Part shown: piece after piece, positions 26,256 to 38,992 of the stretch
How positions within the stretch are numbered: position 1 is the stretch's first letter
Layout: the number at the start of each line of letters is the position of its first letter
Origin: Ignelater luminosus
Lineage: Eukaryota > Arthropoda > Insecta > Coleoptera > Elateridae
Direction: 5' to 3'
DNA: 64,000 nt
NCBI GenBank assembly: GCA_011009095.1
Contig: VTPC01000463.1
Span: 250,976-314,975 of the forward strand
Program-made: the position numbers and the translations under genes
Notes under the pieces: model-generated
What the model was told of the DNA's origin: nothing
The model's database searches: none
What the model saw: only the letters and a program-made list of their open reading frames with translations

Positions 26256-27726
26256 CAGGGTGTTACAAATCTCAAAAACCGTAAGAGATACGAATTTGTT
26301 TAAATTATTGCAAAGTTGCGCATTTATGTGCCTAACAACATGCTGTTTAAAAAGATTAAAAATTTTGAATACTTCCGGAGATATCCGGAAAAAACCAAAA
26401 TAATAATTTTTCGTTTTTAGTTTCTTACGCGTTTGTTTTCAAGTTTATTTAAAAACTAATAACACATTATTTGAGCACTTTTTTATATTCTTTAAAACTG
26501 TGTAATTATTTTTTAAATACGACGTTTCGTATTTCAGATATCATCATCAGGGCAACTTCTTTTTACGTTTTTGTCGAAAACTAGTCTTCAAATGTATAAT
26601 CTCATTTTATTTTTTAAAATAATTGCGTTTTGTAGTAAAGAAAATGACGCTTCTTTTATCGTCCAATTTTTTGCCAGTATGGTCCTGGATATCTTAATCG
26701 GGATTCATATGTTAAGACAAATTAACATAAGTGTAAAACCCGGTTTGATAAACTTATTTATTTAAACTTATTTTATTATTTTGTTTGAACAAACGAAAAG
26801 GAAAATTCACAATAACAACAACTAAAACTAGACTGAAATACTCAGAAATCTAATAACAATAACAACTATTATTAAAATAAAAAAAATAAAATTTTAATTT
26901 TTTCGTAAATGCGCATTTTCAATACATTTACTTCTTTGGACAGGAGGGGCCTTTAAAGAGCTATAATAACCATAAGACAAAAAATAAATCATTGTATTGA
27001 AGCAAATGGTGGTCTTTTTTAACATTTATGAAAAAATTAAAAATTTATTTTTTTAAGTTAATTTTAATAGTTGTTATTGTTATTAGATTTCTCAGTATTT
27101 CAGTCTAGTTTTAGTTGTTATTGTGAATTTTCCTTTTCGTTTGTTCAAATACATTTTAATTCAGACAAAATAATAAAATAAGTTTAAATAAACTTAGACT
27201 GAGTACCAGGTTTTACACTTATGTTAATTTGTCTTAACATATGAATCCTGATTAAGATATCCTGGACCGTACTAGCAAAAAATTGAACGATAAAAGAAGC
27301 GTCATTTTCTTTACTACAAAACGCAATTTTTTAAAAAATAAAATGGGATTATACATTTGAAGACCAGTTTTTGACAAAAACGTAAAAAAGAGATTCAGGT
27401 CCGTATTGAAAAAAATTGGCCTGATGATGATATCTGAAATACGAAACGTCATATTTAAAAAATGATTACACAGTTTTAAAGAACATAAAAAATAATGTGT
27501 TATTAGTTTTTAAATAAATTTGAAAACAAAAGCGTAAGAAATTAAAAACGAAAAATTATTATTTCGGGTTTTTCCAGATATCTCCGGAAGTATTCAAAAT
27601 TTTTAAACTTTTTAAACGGCATGTTGTTAGCCACATAAATGCGCAACTTTGCAATAATTTAGACAAATTCGTATCCCTTACGGTTTTTGAGATCCCCATA
27701 CAACTACTCGAATTTGTAACACCCTT
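26256..27726. mobile_element. Foldback DNA transposon with very long inverted repeats
   Basis: The left arm, 26256 to about 26911, is repeated in reverse complement at about 27024-27726, leaving a central loop of about 110 bases. Outside a few indels (for example about 20 extra bases near the right end at 27691-27710) the arms match at roughly 90% by eye. The ends read CAGGGTGTTACAAAT and, inverted, AAGGGTGTTACAAAT, and both are flanked by TA (26254-26255 and 27727-27728), compatible with a TA target duplication. No transposase is encoded; short open frames at 26571-26765 and 27252-27452 are mirror images of each other from the two arms. It would be a non-autonomous element moved in trans. 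A transcript across it would fold into a near-perfect hairpin of over 600 base pairs. Confidence 0.85.
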
Positions 27727-30700
27727 TATACATTAAACTATATGTCCGCAAACAGTTTGCATAAGGCGTTTACTTATTTACCTAATGTGTCGTTTTTGAG
27801 TAAAATTAAATTTTCTACAAATCTCTAAAATCAAACTTAATTTTCTAAAATCTTATTATCATCAGTAAACCTTTCCATTAGCAAGATGAGTGTTTAGATA
27901 TCAAGAAAAACGTAAGGTAAAGATTTCATAATAGAATCTTTTCTTGGAAACGCAAATTGTTTTCATACAAAGTAAATAGAACATTCTATAACGCAAACAG
28001 GTAGACAAATTTCTCTGAGTATCTTTACATCTAATTTAGGAAAGTAAGGTTAAGTAGAAATGATTAAATAAAAAATATTTGATTCGCATGTAGGTATCTT
28101 TCGTTTATCTGCTTATAATAAAATGTTTCTTCCAGTATGAGGTAAGTCATAAGAACGATTCAAAATTAAATTAGGCATGAAAAAACTATATAATAAATTA
28201 TTAATAAAATCTTCTTAATTAATTACCATTAAAATGTAAAATATAAAAAGTGCCTGCCAAACGAAAAAGACATAAAAACGAATTATTAAAATTTTCACAT
28301 TTTACCTTCGCCACGATGTACTAATTTAAAGAAAAAAATAAAACATGCAACAAGTGCATTGAAATAAGTAGGTAATGCATGTGGTGTGCAAGGAAGTGAC
28401 GTAGGCAATTATAAGTTAAGCCGCCGGAATGTGATGTGTGTCGTGACAATGAACCAACGCGTTATCGGCATCGCCATCTTTTGACACCTACACAGTCCCA
28501 CTCTAATTCGGGTATTTATAAAACGTTTAGTATTTCTACGGTATCCTGCAATTATCTGCATCGAAAGCGACACTAATTTTATACCGTAAAAGCGTTAAAT
28601 ATAATAAAATAAAAATGTTCTACATTTCTAATTTAATTTTGCTTAATTTCTATTTAGATACCGTTTTTTTTGCTTTGTTTTAACACAAGTGCTCTTCTTT
28701 TTTTTCTGATACTAAAATATTATTTTAGTTTTAAAGATTTTCTTATAAAGAAACGAGTAACCAGCATACAATGCACATTATCATGCTCGGCTTTGCGTGC
28801 TCTTCGGACGATCGTGCCAATTATCGGCAGTAAAGTGTTCGGAAATAAAACAAACAAGGACGAAACGTCGTCTTTTTATTCCTGGATGAGATTCTCTTAT
28901 GCCGTAATATATTATTAAATACGTGTACTACATTCTGTAGTGCTTTGCCTGGTGTGTAGTGTGTGGTATATGGACTTTAATATTTCAACACTTGTGTATG
29001 AATTAAGAAATTCTGCGTTTCCCTTTTTTGTTAATTCATTGTCTTTTTATAAAACAATGAGAAAGTATCTTTGAACTTTGCTTGGTTAAACAGAGCTTAA
29101 TAAAGTTAAATAACTCTTTATATAATTTCTCTTTATGCGTGCATGCTTGAAACACAATACAGCTTACAAGGGACACGCACAAAGTGTGCCTCGATGATTT
29201 ACCCATCAAAATTTTCGCCTTTACAAAATAGCGAAAAGATGTCATTCTATGAATATCGTTTGTCAGTTGCTTTTGTCAGATCCAGTAAATATTTAAAAAG
29301 CTTTAAAATGTAAATTTGTATAACTATTTCTCGTCTGTTAGGTGCAAGTATTGTAATAAAGGTTTTTTCTCTTCTCACCCTTCTTCCTTGCTCTTTGAGA
29401 AATTATCTTGTATAGTAAGTTTCAATATTATCGTGGTTACTTTTCTTTTGCCCATTATGCATCACTCTGCGATCTTTATTTGAAGAGTAATAGTTCAAGA
29501 TTTTTTTTCAAAGAAAGTTCCTGAATTGCAGCTGAATCCAAAAAGTAAATACTTATAAGTCGATGTCTCAGCCTTGAAAGAGTGAAAACTGACTTAAAAT
29601 GCAATTCCTCTACACAACGAAATTGGGAATTATTCCATACTGATGCTGTGAAGAAGTCATTAAGATAGTTCTGAGCTGTAGTTAGCTCAATTACGCTTTT
29701 TAAATTCTTTTTTCCTAGCTTCAGATGTTTCCAAGGGAAGAGTCTGAAATATGTATTTGATTCCTGTTCTTACCTTGCATAGGTCGTTCCTGATATAAAA
29801 CTTTGCAGTGTAATTTATTTAAAAAGTTGGACTGTAGAAAATAGTTTTGTAGTACAAAAACGATTAAACCAGCTTATCCGGCTTGCAGAGAACTCTTATC
29901 TTGTTTTAGGTCGCAGGTGTTACGATAATTTTAATATAGATGGGGGAGCACAGGAAACTTGCAAATATTAAGTCTGCTATACGATTGGGGTTTTATTACC
30001 AAAAACAACAACTGCCATTTGTTTAGTTAGATGCTATCCAATCCTTAAAACAAATTAGACAAAAAAATTACTGGGGAAGTGGAAAGCCCGCACATAAATC
30101 GCAGTCTTGCATGCATTAATAATAATAATTCAAAATCTTATCTTTTTTTTTCAAATTTCAAGGGAAAATCAGTAGAACCCTGCCCAATGTAAATTGTGAA
30201 TAAAACACAATTACTCGATCTGATATTTGCTGAATAGATAAATGTCAAATAATACAGAGACAGAAAATGCACGTTAATCTTACGCGGAAGTTCTAAAGCG
30301 CAGGGTCGACTTAAACTTCAAAGTAGATTCAAAAATATAATCGATACTTTTTGACTTTGTTTATATTTTTTCAACTTGATTTGGAATCTCTAGATAATTA
30401 TTTGATGAAAATAAAGTTATTATATCTGAGAAGCTTATTGAAATTAAATGAGTTCAGAATAAATCAACAGAGGGAGTTTTCAAAGTTTTGGAATGTTTAA
30501 TTGAAATTATAACAATAATTTTGTATCAACCTAATTTAATTGCATTTTGCCGGGACTTTAAAAATCCAAACGTAACCTCCTGATTATAGGAACTGCTCAA
30601 TACTGTTAAACGAAGAGCGATTGCTTTAAAAACATTTGAGGTCCAATTTTAAGAATTCTTCTTGCTAACTGGAAAACTGCATCATAAGAAAACGGAACCT

Positions 30701-30784
30701 AACATCAGCAAGTTGGTTTTGGTTGGATCATTCAAAATCAATTACCGTCAACTACAGGGGAATCCACATTTGTATTACTTTGTG
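27727..30784. other. Gene-free stretch
   Basis: No recognisable gene. 28380-28560 is CpG-richer and contains TGACGT and a TATTTATAAAA followed by no good initiator, so it is only a weak promoter candidate. Open frames at 28670-28918 and 29036-29245 have no family features. Confidence 0.45.
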
Positions 30785-30960
30785 CAGTGGCGTAGCAACC
30801 AATTAAAGGGTACCCCACGGGCGTCCATTGGGGACTCATCTCAAGCTACAAACCTGTAATGAAGGCCCTCCCGGGTTGTAGACTAGGGATTTTAACATGA
30901 TGATCCTGCTCCTAGCAGGCGTTGTGAGGATGGTTGTTGTGCTACTCATCACGTGTACCT
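30785..30960. repeat. Possible terminus of an unclassified DNA transposon
   Basis: CAGTGGCGTAGCAACC at 30785-30800 has the form of many animal DNA-transposon or MITE ends (CAGTGGCGTAGC...). The following 160 bases are GC-richer than the surroundings. No matching inverted end was found, so this may be a fragment. Confidence 0.3.
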
Positions 30961-33900
30961 TCGTGTATAACTATCCTCAGCTGATGTCTTTCTTTAGAGC
31001 ATAAAGTTTAATAAACCACTTCAGTACAATACTGAAATCTATTTTCCGCTGCCTGGACGCTGCTTAACTATCTAAAAAATTCTTTCCGTTTCTAAGTTTC
31101 CTCATCACAATCTCAGTACAAGTTTGAATAATCAGCACTCTCCTTTTAGTGAGATCAACTTCCAAGTCTGTGTTACCATACTAGAACGTACTTGTGTTAG
31201 TGTTGACTAAATCACCTTGACGGACAGTTCACAGATAGTTTTGACTTCAATCTTGAGCTGCTGTAGAGGCGTGTACTTATGATATTTTTGTCGTCTTATG
31301 CCTTTTATTTGTGATCTAAGAATCAGTTTGGCTTTTTTTAATTGGACCCGGTCCATCATGTTCATATAAATCTAGTTCCAAACAGCCCGGATGCAGTTAA
31401 TCTGTTGTGACTTCTAGAGCTTATTTATACTTTATACTTGTACGCTATGTTTTGACAGTTCTTAGGGCAAACTAAGCCTTTTTGGGTGGTTTTTTTGTCA
31501 AATTCCCTTGCGTTAAGTATGTCTATGCCATCCTTATCGTGAAAAGATCGTCCATTACAAAGCAATGCAGGAGTTGGTAGATATTCAATCTTTGAGCTTA
31601 TTGAGCGACAGTTGACGTCTCGATGATAGTACATACATAGAGAGTAGGCGTTCTAGTTTGGTACTATTGATTATATTCGAAGCCAACGTGCCAATTCGGT
31701 TGTGTAAGCATTATAATAGTTTGAAGTAAAGCTAAGCCCAGAAAGCAAGCCCTAATTAAAACCTTAAATGTCTAGTCCTTCAGGTTACTCCAGTAATTCC
31801 GTGTTTTTCGGTTTTTCCTGGATAACACTTTCCAAGAGAACCCTTTAGACCTTCCAAATGTTTTACTGTATTCTGTAAGAGACTTATTTGTTTGTTCTTC
31901 GTGACTTCTTAAATAGAATTTCTTATTTCCTCTTCTCGAAGAAGACTTTGTTTCATTAAGGAAGCATGATGGCACAATCTTCTTCAAAAACAGGGATCAT
32001 GACACTTTGATTTACAGGCTTGCAAGTTTTAAGGTTACGTTCTTCTTTATTTGATTTTGAAAATTATCTTGCTTTTGTTTTTTTTTGAAATTTGAATACT
32101 TTTAAAGAAAACGAAATTTTTGAAGACTTTTAGGGATGTTATTATTCTTTGGATTTTTGTGTAAGGAATTTTTTAATTCTCATTATATACTTGTTAAGTT
32201 ATATCTTGAGGTTATAGGAAAATACCTAAGTGCTCGTTTTGTTTTGAATTGAAATACCTCAGCAATCAACTGTAAAGAGTCAACCAAATGATGTTTTCTC
32301 GATACTTATATTTAGTACCTAGTTAAACTGTTCTCTGCTATCAAATTGCAAAGTACTGTTGCCGTTCGATGAACCCCATCACTTTGAAATTCTACCTTTC
32401 TTTGGTTACTTGCTACTAGCGTTACTTACATTGTGCATATAAGCTTGAAGGGAAAAAGTACGATTATTGTATGATAGTAGCATGGAATATTCTACTTTAT
32501 AACCCAAAGAGAATTAGTGTTTCAAATTTTGTTTAAAACATTCGCGAAACTAGCAAAGATTCCTGCAACAAACTTACCAAAATACCAAATATGGTATTGG
32601 ATATTGAACAAATAACTTTTCATCAGTGTAAGGAGGGTTGTCAAAATGTCTTTGGATTATCAAGGCAAAATCTAACAACTTGACTATGTATTGCTCATCT
32701 CCATACACAACTCAGTTTTGTTTTGGAAGTATAACGCACTTTATGTTTTGGCATTCTGCTCACCGTTTGAAGGCGTTTTAAAAACCAAACGAAAACGTTC
32801 GTTATTTGTATTGGTCAAAATCTCAATCTAAAAGTAAGTCTTGAGTTTGAAAAGTGACGAGATTGCTCATGCCAGACGCAGTTTTTTCATACTTAGTATT
32901 TGTTTATTTGCATTTGCGTACGAGTCACCAATACAGTTTTAGAAATCGTTAACAATTTCAAGAAATTTAAATAACATGCTTATACATATTTTAAAAGAGA
33001 GATGAAGCATACAGTGTTTTGAGTTTACGGATGAACAAGGCAAAAACAAGTTGATGTAACAAATGCAAAAGAACGTTGTCTTTTAAAAGAGGTTCTGCAA
33101 AAGACACAAATTAAGCTTGAGAAGGACCATTCAGTTCTTTACAATAACAACTTAAAGTATAGTAGGTTTGTTCTCTTCAAAATTTGCTAACGGAAACTAA
33201 AATATGCCTTATTAATTTTGGCAGTCCGATCGTTGTAACAGGTAGTGTTAGCTGTCGATGTTTTCTTCTAGGTCTAAACCGACTTTTGTTTTATGGTGTA
33301 CAAGCTTTTCAAAAATTTTCAAAATCCCAGATCCTGAAGAAATTACCATCGTACTTTACAAGAAAAACAAGTAATTCAGAAATTCAAAATGGGAGCGCCG
33401 AAAGTCTGGAGATGTCAATAGCAATTCAATAATGAGATATTTTGAAAAGATCAATATAACAGTGACATAATAAGGCAGAAAGCATTGAACAGTACAGAAA
33501 AGAAAGACAGCGAGGATACCTTAACTGAGTAAAGGAATATCTTCGAAGAAGTTGCACAATTAAAGCGACAGGCTGGTACATTGGGAGCATTTGAGTAAGG
33601 AGAAACGAGTTGGAGAAATTGAAGCTCTGGTTATCCAATGGAACCAAAGAGAAGGTACTAATAAGTACTAACTAAACGGCCATTCTGGCATTCTACGGGT
33701 ATAGCTTGTAGACTAATGTTAGTCTGAAAACTTATTCATGCACTTTATTATTGTTGCAATTTTAATTTGGTGATCTCACCTTTTAATTTTATATTAAGAA
33801 AAATTGAGATGCAATAAAGACAGTCTTACAAGCAATTCTGTCTTCGTCTCTCACTATTACCTTAATAAATTAATTGGGACTCTTCAATCGAAGTGATAAC

Positions 33901-35399
33901 GCATTGTGAATTATTTTATATTTTATGCACAACAGGGACCTGGTTACTTTTGTTATTTTCTTTACAAATTCTGTTTAGCAGTGTAAGCAGTATTTTATAG
34001 AAATTTTTGTAGCCACAACTCAGACTGACCTGGCTGAAATAAACTTAACACAACCTCAAAAGCGTGGTAATATTTTCGACAAAATGATTCTGATTGACTT
34101 GAAATACCTGGACGGTACAAACATCTAATATAAAAGACCAATTTGAGAAAGTCTTTTTTTTTCTTAATATCCCTAAAGGGTTAAACTTTACGTTTGTTTT
34201 GAAATCTCCAGAAGTAAGTCGTATAACCTTCTTTATAGAATGTGGAAGCGGTTCATATTAGATCTGTAGTTAGTTGCGGATGCTCAGTGATATGTTTCAA
34301 TTAGCAATAAGTAACGCTATTGACTATTAATTAATACATTTCAGTTGATGGCCTTGAAGATCTAGTAGAAAGCGTCAATCAAATCTCTTCCAATTCCTTC
34401 CTTAAATATTAGAGCTGTCAATCCTAATACTGAAGTGAGGTTTTGCAAATTAAGGCATCTAATGCTATCATGAATCGGTTATCGACTTTCTTGAGAAGCT
34501 CAAACTTTTTTATAGTAAGGGTTCTGAAACGGTGAGAAGAATCTAACCAATTAAACACCCTTGACGTAAATTTACTATTTTAAAAGTATGCGTAGTAATT
34601 CAAGTTCAGGTTGCTCTGTTATTTTGATTAGAGATTAGTCTAGGAGGACAAATGTTTTGAATTAATATATGTACTTGTGAAATTAAACAATTTAGCTTCA
34701 ATTACAAATATACTACCTAGGATTTGACGTTTTCATATCGTTTAGTAATTCGTTCTCATACATCGAGGAAAGAAGAGGACCCAAAATCTTTTCATGTGGT
34801 ACTCCGTTGTTTTATAGAACACCAGAATTTACGAATAATCGTCCTGTATAACTTTTTTAAAGCCTTTTCTGATATTTTATGCAATCCCCCTACTATAGAC
34901 TGTTGGGATATTCATTAGATATTAGAATCGACATGGTGGTAATAGTGTAGGGTGAGATGGAGAGTGTTGTTAATTTATAGCTATGCTACTAAATTTAGAA
35001 AAAATTATTGTAGATGAAAAATCACACATTTTGTGTTACTCAATGAAATAGAAGAAATCGAGGACTAAAATGTACATAATTAATTTAAATAAAAAGTTAT
35101 TGTTATGTTGTTAATATGCCCACGGTAAGCTATTGACGGCTATCCCACATCGCATTATTTTTTGAAACAGCGAAAAAGTTTTTATTGAAAATCGTGCCCA
35201 TTTGAATCGAGTATTAAACGTAGGTATTACTCGTAAATCGAAAATAAGTTATGGTTAAAATGCGTAGGTACCCCAACAATAAATATAAAATAGCATGCAG
35301 CTTGTTATTTTTTAAGTCGGAGCACGAGTTCAATATCCAAAGTATTAAATTTATATTATCTGGCATCTTGTCTTATCTCATTAAAGCGAACACATCATT
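30961..35399. other. Gene-free stretch
   Basis: Several 60-80 codon frames occur on both strands (for example 31425-31634, 31772-31987, 33184-33432, 33426-33647) but none shows a family motif or convincing splice sites. 31180-31420 is moderately GC-rich and may be a decayed repeat. Confidence 0.4.
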
Positions 35400-35720
35400 A
35401 AAACGGTGTAAAGAGGTATATACACGGCGGCGGTTGGCGGTGGTGGCGTAGAGAGGAAAGAATGCATAGCATATGTGCACGGATGCAGATTTCCCAGCCT
35501 TGCGGAAGGCCAACGTAAAGAACGATCGTATTCAAATGAGCGGTCGTGTGCACCTCGGCAGTACGACCACCCGCGTGAGCACTCTTATCGCCACCATCTC
35601 CACAGGCTGTGCCCCCGGCCCCAACCATACTATCTGGTGACAACATCTCCAATCTAGATCATGTGCACACCTAGGATTATAATAATATAGGTGTACGACG
35701 TGGGCGAACCTTTCCTCCCT
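35400..35720. other. GC/CpG-rich islet
   Basis: About 320 bases of visibly higher G+C than the flanks, with many CpG dinucleotides (GGCGGCGGTTGGCGG at the left end) and a small dyad GGTCGT...ACGACC at about 35542-35568. Three overlapping frames stay open simply because stops are rare in GC-rich DNA, so none is called as coding. It could be a promoter, enhancer, a short exon or a foreign insertion. TATATACA at 35418 lacks an initiator at the right distance. Confidence 0.45.
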
Positions 35721-37383
35721 TGTTTTCAACGTTCCAACTTACTTTGCTGTTGAATAAATTCAACAATAATGGAACGTTTATTATCGTGTATTTAGTTAGA
35801 ATGATGCTTTTGTTTAATCTATCGATTACGATTTTTGCTCAGTTAATTTCTAAACAAAAAATTTTTGTTCGTTGTCAGGTATATAGATTACTACACAAAT
35901 TTTATTATAAAACAGAACAGGATAAGATACATATTTTTATGTAGCCGACTACAGCTGCATCGATAATTTAGATAAGCACGTTTGTCCTAACGTTCCAATT
36001 AAGAGCAGATTTTTATGTAATCTACCCAGCCGTGAAACAAAAGAAGTGTGTTACCGAATCGAGATGATGTTAGAAACTTACATAATTGAATTAACTTAAA
36101 GATTCTTAAGTGATTTTCTTTTTAATCAGACACTTTTGAATGTCACAACATGAAATTTCTGAGTGATTAATGAGCCTAAAATTATCCCTGGAAGAATGAC
36201 TTGTATTATACGCAAAATTCAGCAAAATATATAAAAAATGGAATTTTAATCAAAATCACTTAGGTGAAGTAGAAGATACACACAGGTTCCAGTAGGGCTA
36301 TCCGAAAACAATTTCAAAATATCGAAATTTCTCAGAGTTAGTTTTCAGTGCTTCCTACTTCTGACGATTTACCAACTCATCACTTACCTGGCAGCGTCTA
36401 TATATTTCGAAACAACAAACATTGCTATCACACGTTTATTAAGAAATAGGTTGCATCAATAACCATTTTGAAAGCTACATTTTATTAGGTAAAGTGATTG
36501 TTTTTACATTTGTTCGTGAGGTGTACCGTTTGCGAGTAAACTTGAATTATTTCAAGACCTACCAAACTCAAACTTCAATGCTAAAAGTCCCTTTCGATGA
36601 CTGCAGACCATCCTAGCCTTGCAACCTTTCAATGCTTTGAAAGAAATACTTTTGTTTATAATTTATTAATGCAAAAAAAGAGATTTCCAAATTTAAAAAA
36701 CTCTTACTTCAAATCAAATGTAGATCTACTACTAATCCTTATATATTAGAACCAAATAGCAAACCAATAAGATGACGCGTCATTGTAATAATCAGTGCTT
36801 AATACTTAAAAAATATTAAATCAAGCAGTTATTGACCCAATTTAATATTAATTGACTAACCAAAACCTAAAATAATGTAAAGTTACCCAAGCAAAGTAAG
36901 TTAGTACAAATACTCCTGACCCCAAAAAAATAATTAAAAAATGAACCAAAATATTGTTGTAAAGCTGACTCAAATGTAACCTTACTTATAAACAACTAGG
37001 TATGTTACAACCGAACTTGTAAAATTTATTTTTGTTCATGTTGATCCAAACATCAATCAAATATTTATATGAGAATTACCTTAAAAGAACGAGGATCAAC
37101 AGCTCATCACCCAGAAAAGCTTTGTGAACCAATTTTTCAATCGAATATTATTTCAAGGAGATTTCTTGAAGTAAAATTCTTCAAAAGGAATTCCCACAGA
37201 GAATATCTATAAAAATTGCACAATAAGATTAGTGTTTAGTATTATTAAACGAGATTAATTAAATGCAATGACAATGAGAGGACATTTAGAACTGATACTA
37301 TAGGTAATTATGATTTAATCATAAAAAACAGAGCTTTACAGTCTCGTTGCAATCAGTATTCAATTTGTATTATTCAGTCGCAG

Positions 37384-37789
37384 ACATCTGGCTGGAACGT
37401 CCCTTTTTGCCTTGCGGCCCGACGGACGACTAGAAGGAACGGAAGTGTATTACTGTCATCAGGCTTCCTCTATTCTTCTTATGGATCCTCTTACCAAAGG
37501 CTGTTCGGGGAGAGCAGGTAGTAGAATTGTAGACCATCGCAGTCCTACTTTCTTAATGTCATCATTCGTTTACTTCCCAGCTCTATCACCACAGTGCGTG
37601 CATTTTGATACCAGCAACCGCCAATTCGTACATCACTATACAGTATACACTCGCAAACTGCCAACAACGCCAGGCAGGTTGCATTGTCAAGTATCACTCT
37701 GTCGAAATTATATTTTTCCAACGCTCTTTATCGTAATCGTTTTTTCTTACCACCACCACCACAAAACGTGTCGTAACAACAAGACATAG
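37384..37789 (+). CDS. Possible terminal coding exon, unrecognised
   Basis: An acceptor-like tract ending tattattcagtcgcag puts an exon start at 37384; from there the frame stays open for about 134 codons to the stop at 37789. The first part (HLAGTSLFALRPDGRLEG) has balanced composition, unlike nearby random translations; the end is His-rich (YHHHHKT). A possible donor GCAG/GTAGTA at about 37520 would give a shorter internal exon. Local G+C is raised. No domain or signal peptide is recognised, no AATAAA follows closely, and the open frame could be a by-product of the G+C content. Confidence 0.28.
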
Positions 37790-38452
37790 TTGAATCACCA
37801 ACTCCAGGCATCTGTGCCTACCTCCAAACCACATTTAAAAGACTGAATGTAGTTTAGAAGTTCCTAAAACACCCTTCAGATCAAAAATCGTACACTTTAA
37901 AACCGAATAAAATGGGGATTGTTGTAGTAATTGTATTCACTATTGATCTGACGTTTAGTCACAAAAATAAAAGTTAACTTCTATAGAAATATCGGTCTAT
38001 ATTTTGCAACTGCACGAGAATCTGTATAAATAGTAACATAGTGTTCTTCCAATGTCGTGATGACTACTATTACTATTCGTACTTGTTTAGTCAATCGGGA
38101 GTACTCAACCATTGTGATATAGTGAGTCACCTTGAACACAGAGATTTCCTTGAAGTACTTCAGCATTTTAAACTGTTTTGTTAAAGTTTTATACCGTTTC
38201 AAGACGTTTCCAGATTGCTTGACAACATCAAAAACAATTTGTAGATAAGAGAGAAGACAACAAGATGATTTCTAGCATTAAAGTTAAAACCACCCTGGTT
38301 AAATCAAAGGCTAGACGTGCAATCTAGTTTTAGTACACACTCATGTGCATGTGTGGATTATAAAATTCTGTGTTTGTCATCCAACCAGTTATCTGTTATC
38401 TCAGTGTTCCATATATTTCCCATTATCTATGCTAATGTAGGCGATTTCACCC

Positions 38453-38488
38453 TATATAAGCGGATGTGGATCTTACTGAGGGCAGTTC
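38453..38488 (+). promoter_or_regulatory. TATA box and initiator
   Basis: TATATAAG at 38453-38460 is followed by GGCAGTTCA with the A of the CAGTT initiator at 38484, exactly 31 bases from the first T of the TATA box, the standard arthropod spacing. Upstream, TTATCT/TATCTG-type GATA-factor sites occur at about 38389-38401 and 38421-38430, with an ATGCTAAT at 38429-38436. Confidence 0.55.
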
Positions 38489-38701
38489 AATACAGAACTC
38501 GCTACGAAGACCTCAACCAAGATAATCGATTCGCTAAGTAAGTCATTTTAGATTACTTTCTTCTTGGATTTTTTGGTATAAACGTGTTTTTTGGACTTTC
38601 AGAATGGATTTTATCATTTTTCTGCATGTGTGTCGTCCTGAATACATTTACTAGTTTGTAAGTATGGATATGTCAGTATCTACATTTTACAGTTCAATAA
38701 A
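38484..38701 (+). other. Compact candidate transcription unit with a 65-base intron and a 16-codon frame
   Basis: From the initiator a 54-base leader (38484-38537, no ATG) ends at a consensus donor GTAAGT (38538). The acceptor ttttttggactttcag ends at 38602, giving a 65-base intron. Splicing joins CTAA to AATGG, so the first ATG (38604) has A at -3 and G at +4. That ATG opens MDFIIFLHVCRPEYIY and stops at 38652-38654. A second donor-like GTAAGT lies at 38658 and AATAAA at 38696-38701. Either this is a very small gene or RNA, or these are the first exons of a longer gene whose coding exons lie further right, in which case the 16-codon frame is an upstream ORF. No homologue is recognised. Confidence 0.4.
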
Positions 38702-38900
38702 TATTCTAACTTGTAGTTTAGTTCTTTCTTTGATCTATGCTTTCCTTATTTATTTATTTTATTTTATTTTACCTTCCGAACAGGACTAAGTCTAATTTCA
38801 AATTCCTAAACCTCTATCGGAACTATTATCACAGAAAGCAAACAGAAACGTTTTTTATTCTCTTATTAATTCTTTACCTTTTCTTATTTATTTATAGCTG

Positions 38901-38992
38901 TTTATATTTGGCTAGAAGGTAAAACGAATAGTAAAAAAAATATATCATACAATATACAAAACTTTTTATTTTACCTTCTAACCAAATATAAA
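38901..38992. repeat. Inverted repeat, 24-base arms
   Basis: TTTATATTTGGCTAGAAGGT at 38901-38920 (continuing to 38924) pairs with 38969-38992 with one mismatch; the loop is about 44 bases. Nearby direct repeats (GAAACGTTTTTT at about 38844 and 38998; TTTTATTTTACCTTC at about 38761 and 38964) suggest a small duplicated or transposon-derived structure. Confidence 0.5.

Noticed and set aside
37444-37470. VYYCHQ, similar to the immunoglobulin YxC motif
   Set aside because: No matching upstream Cys/Trp at Ig spacing; treated as coincidence.
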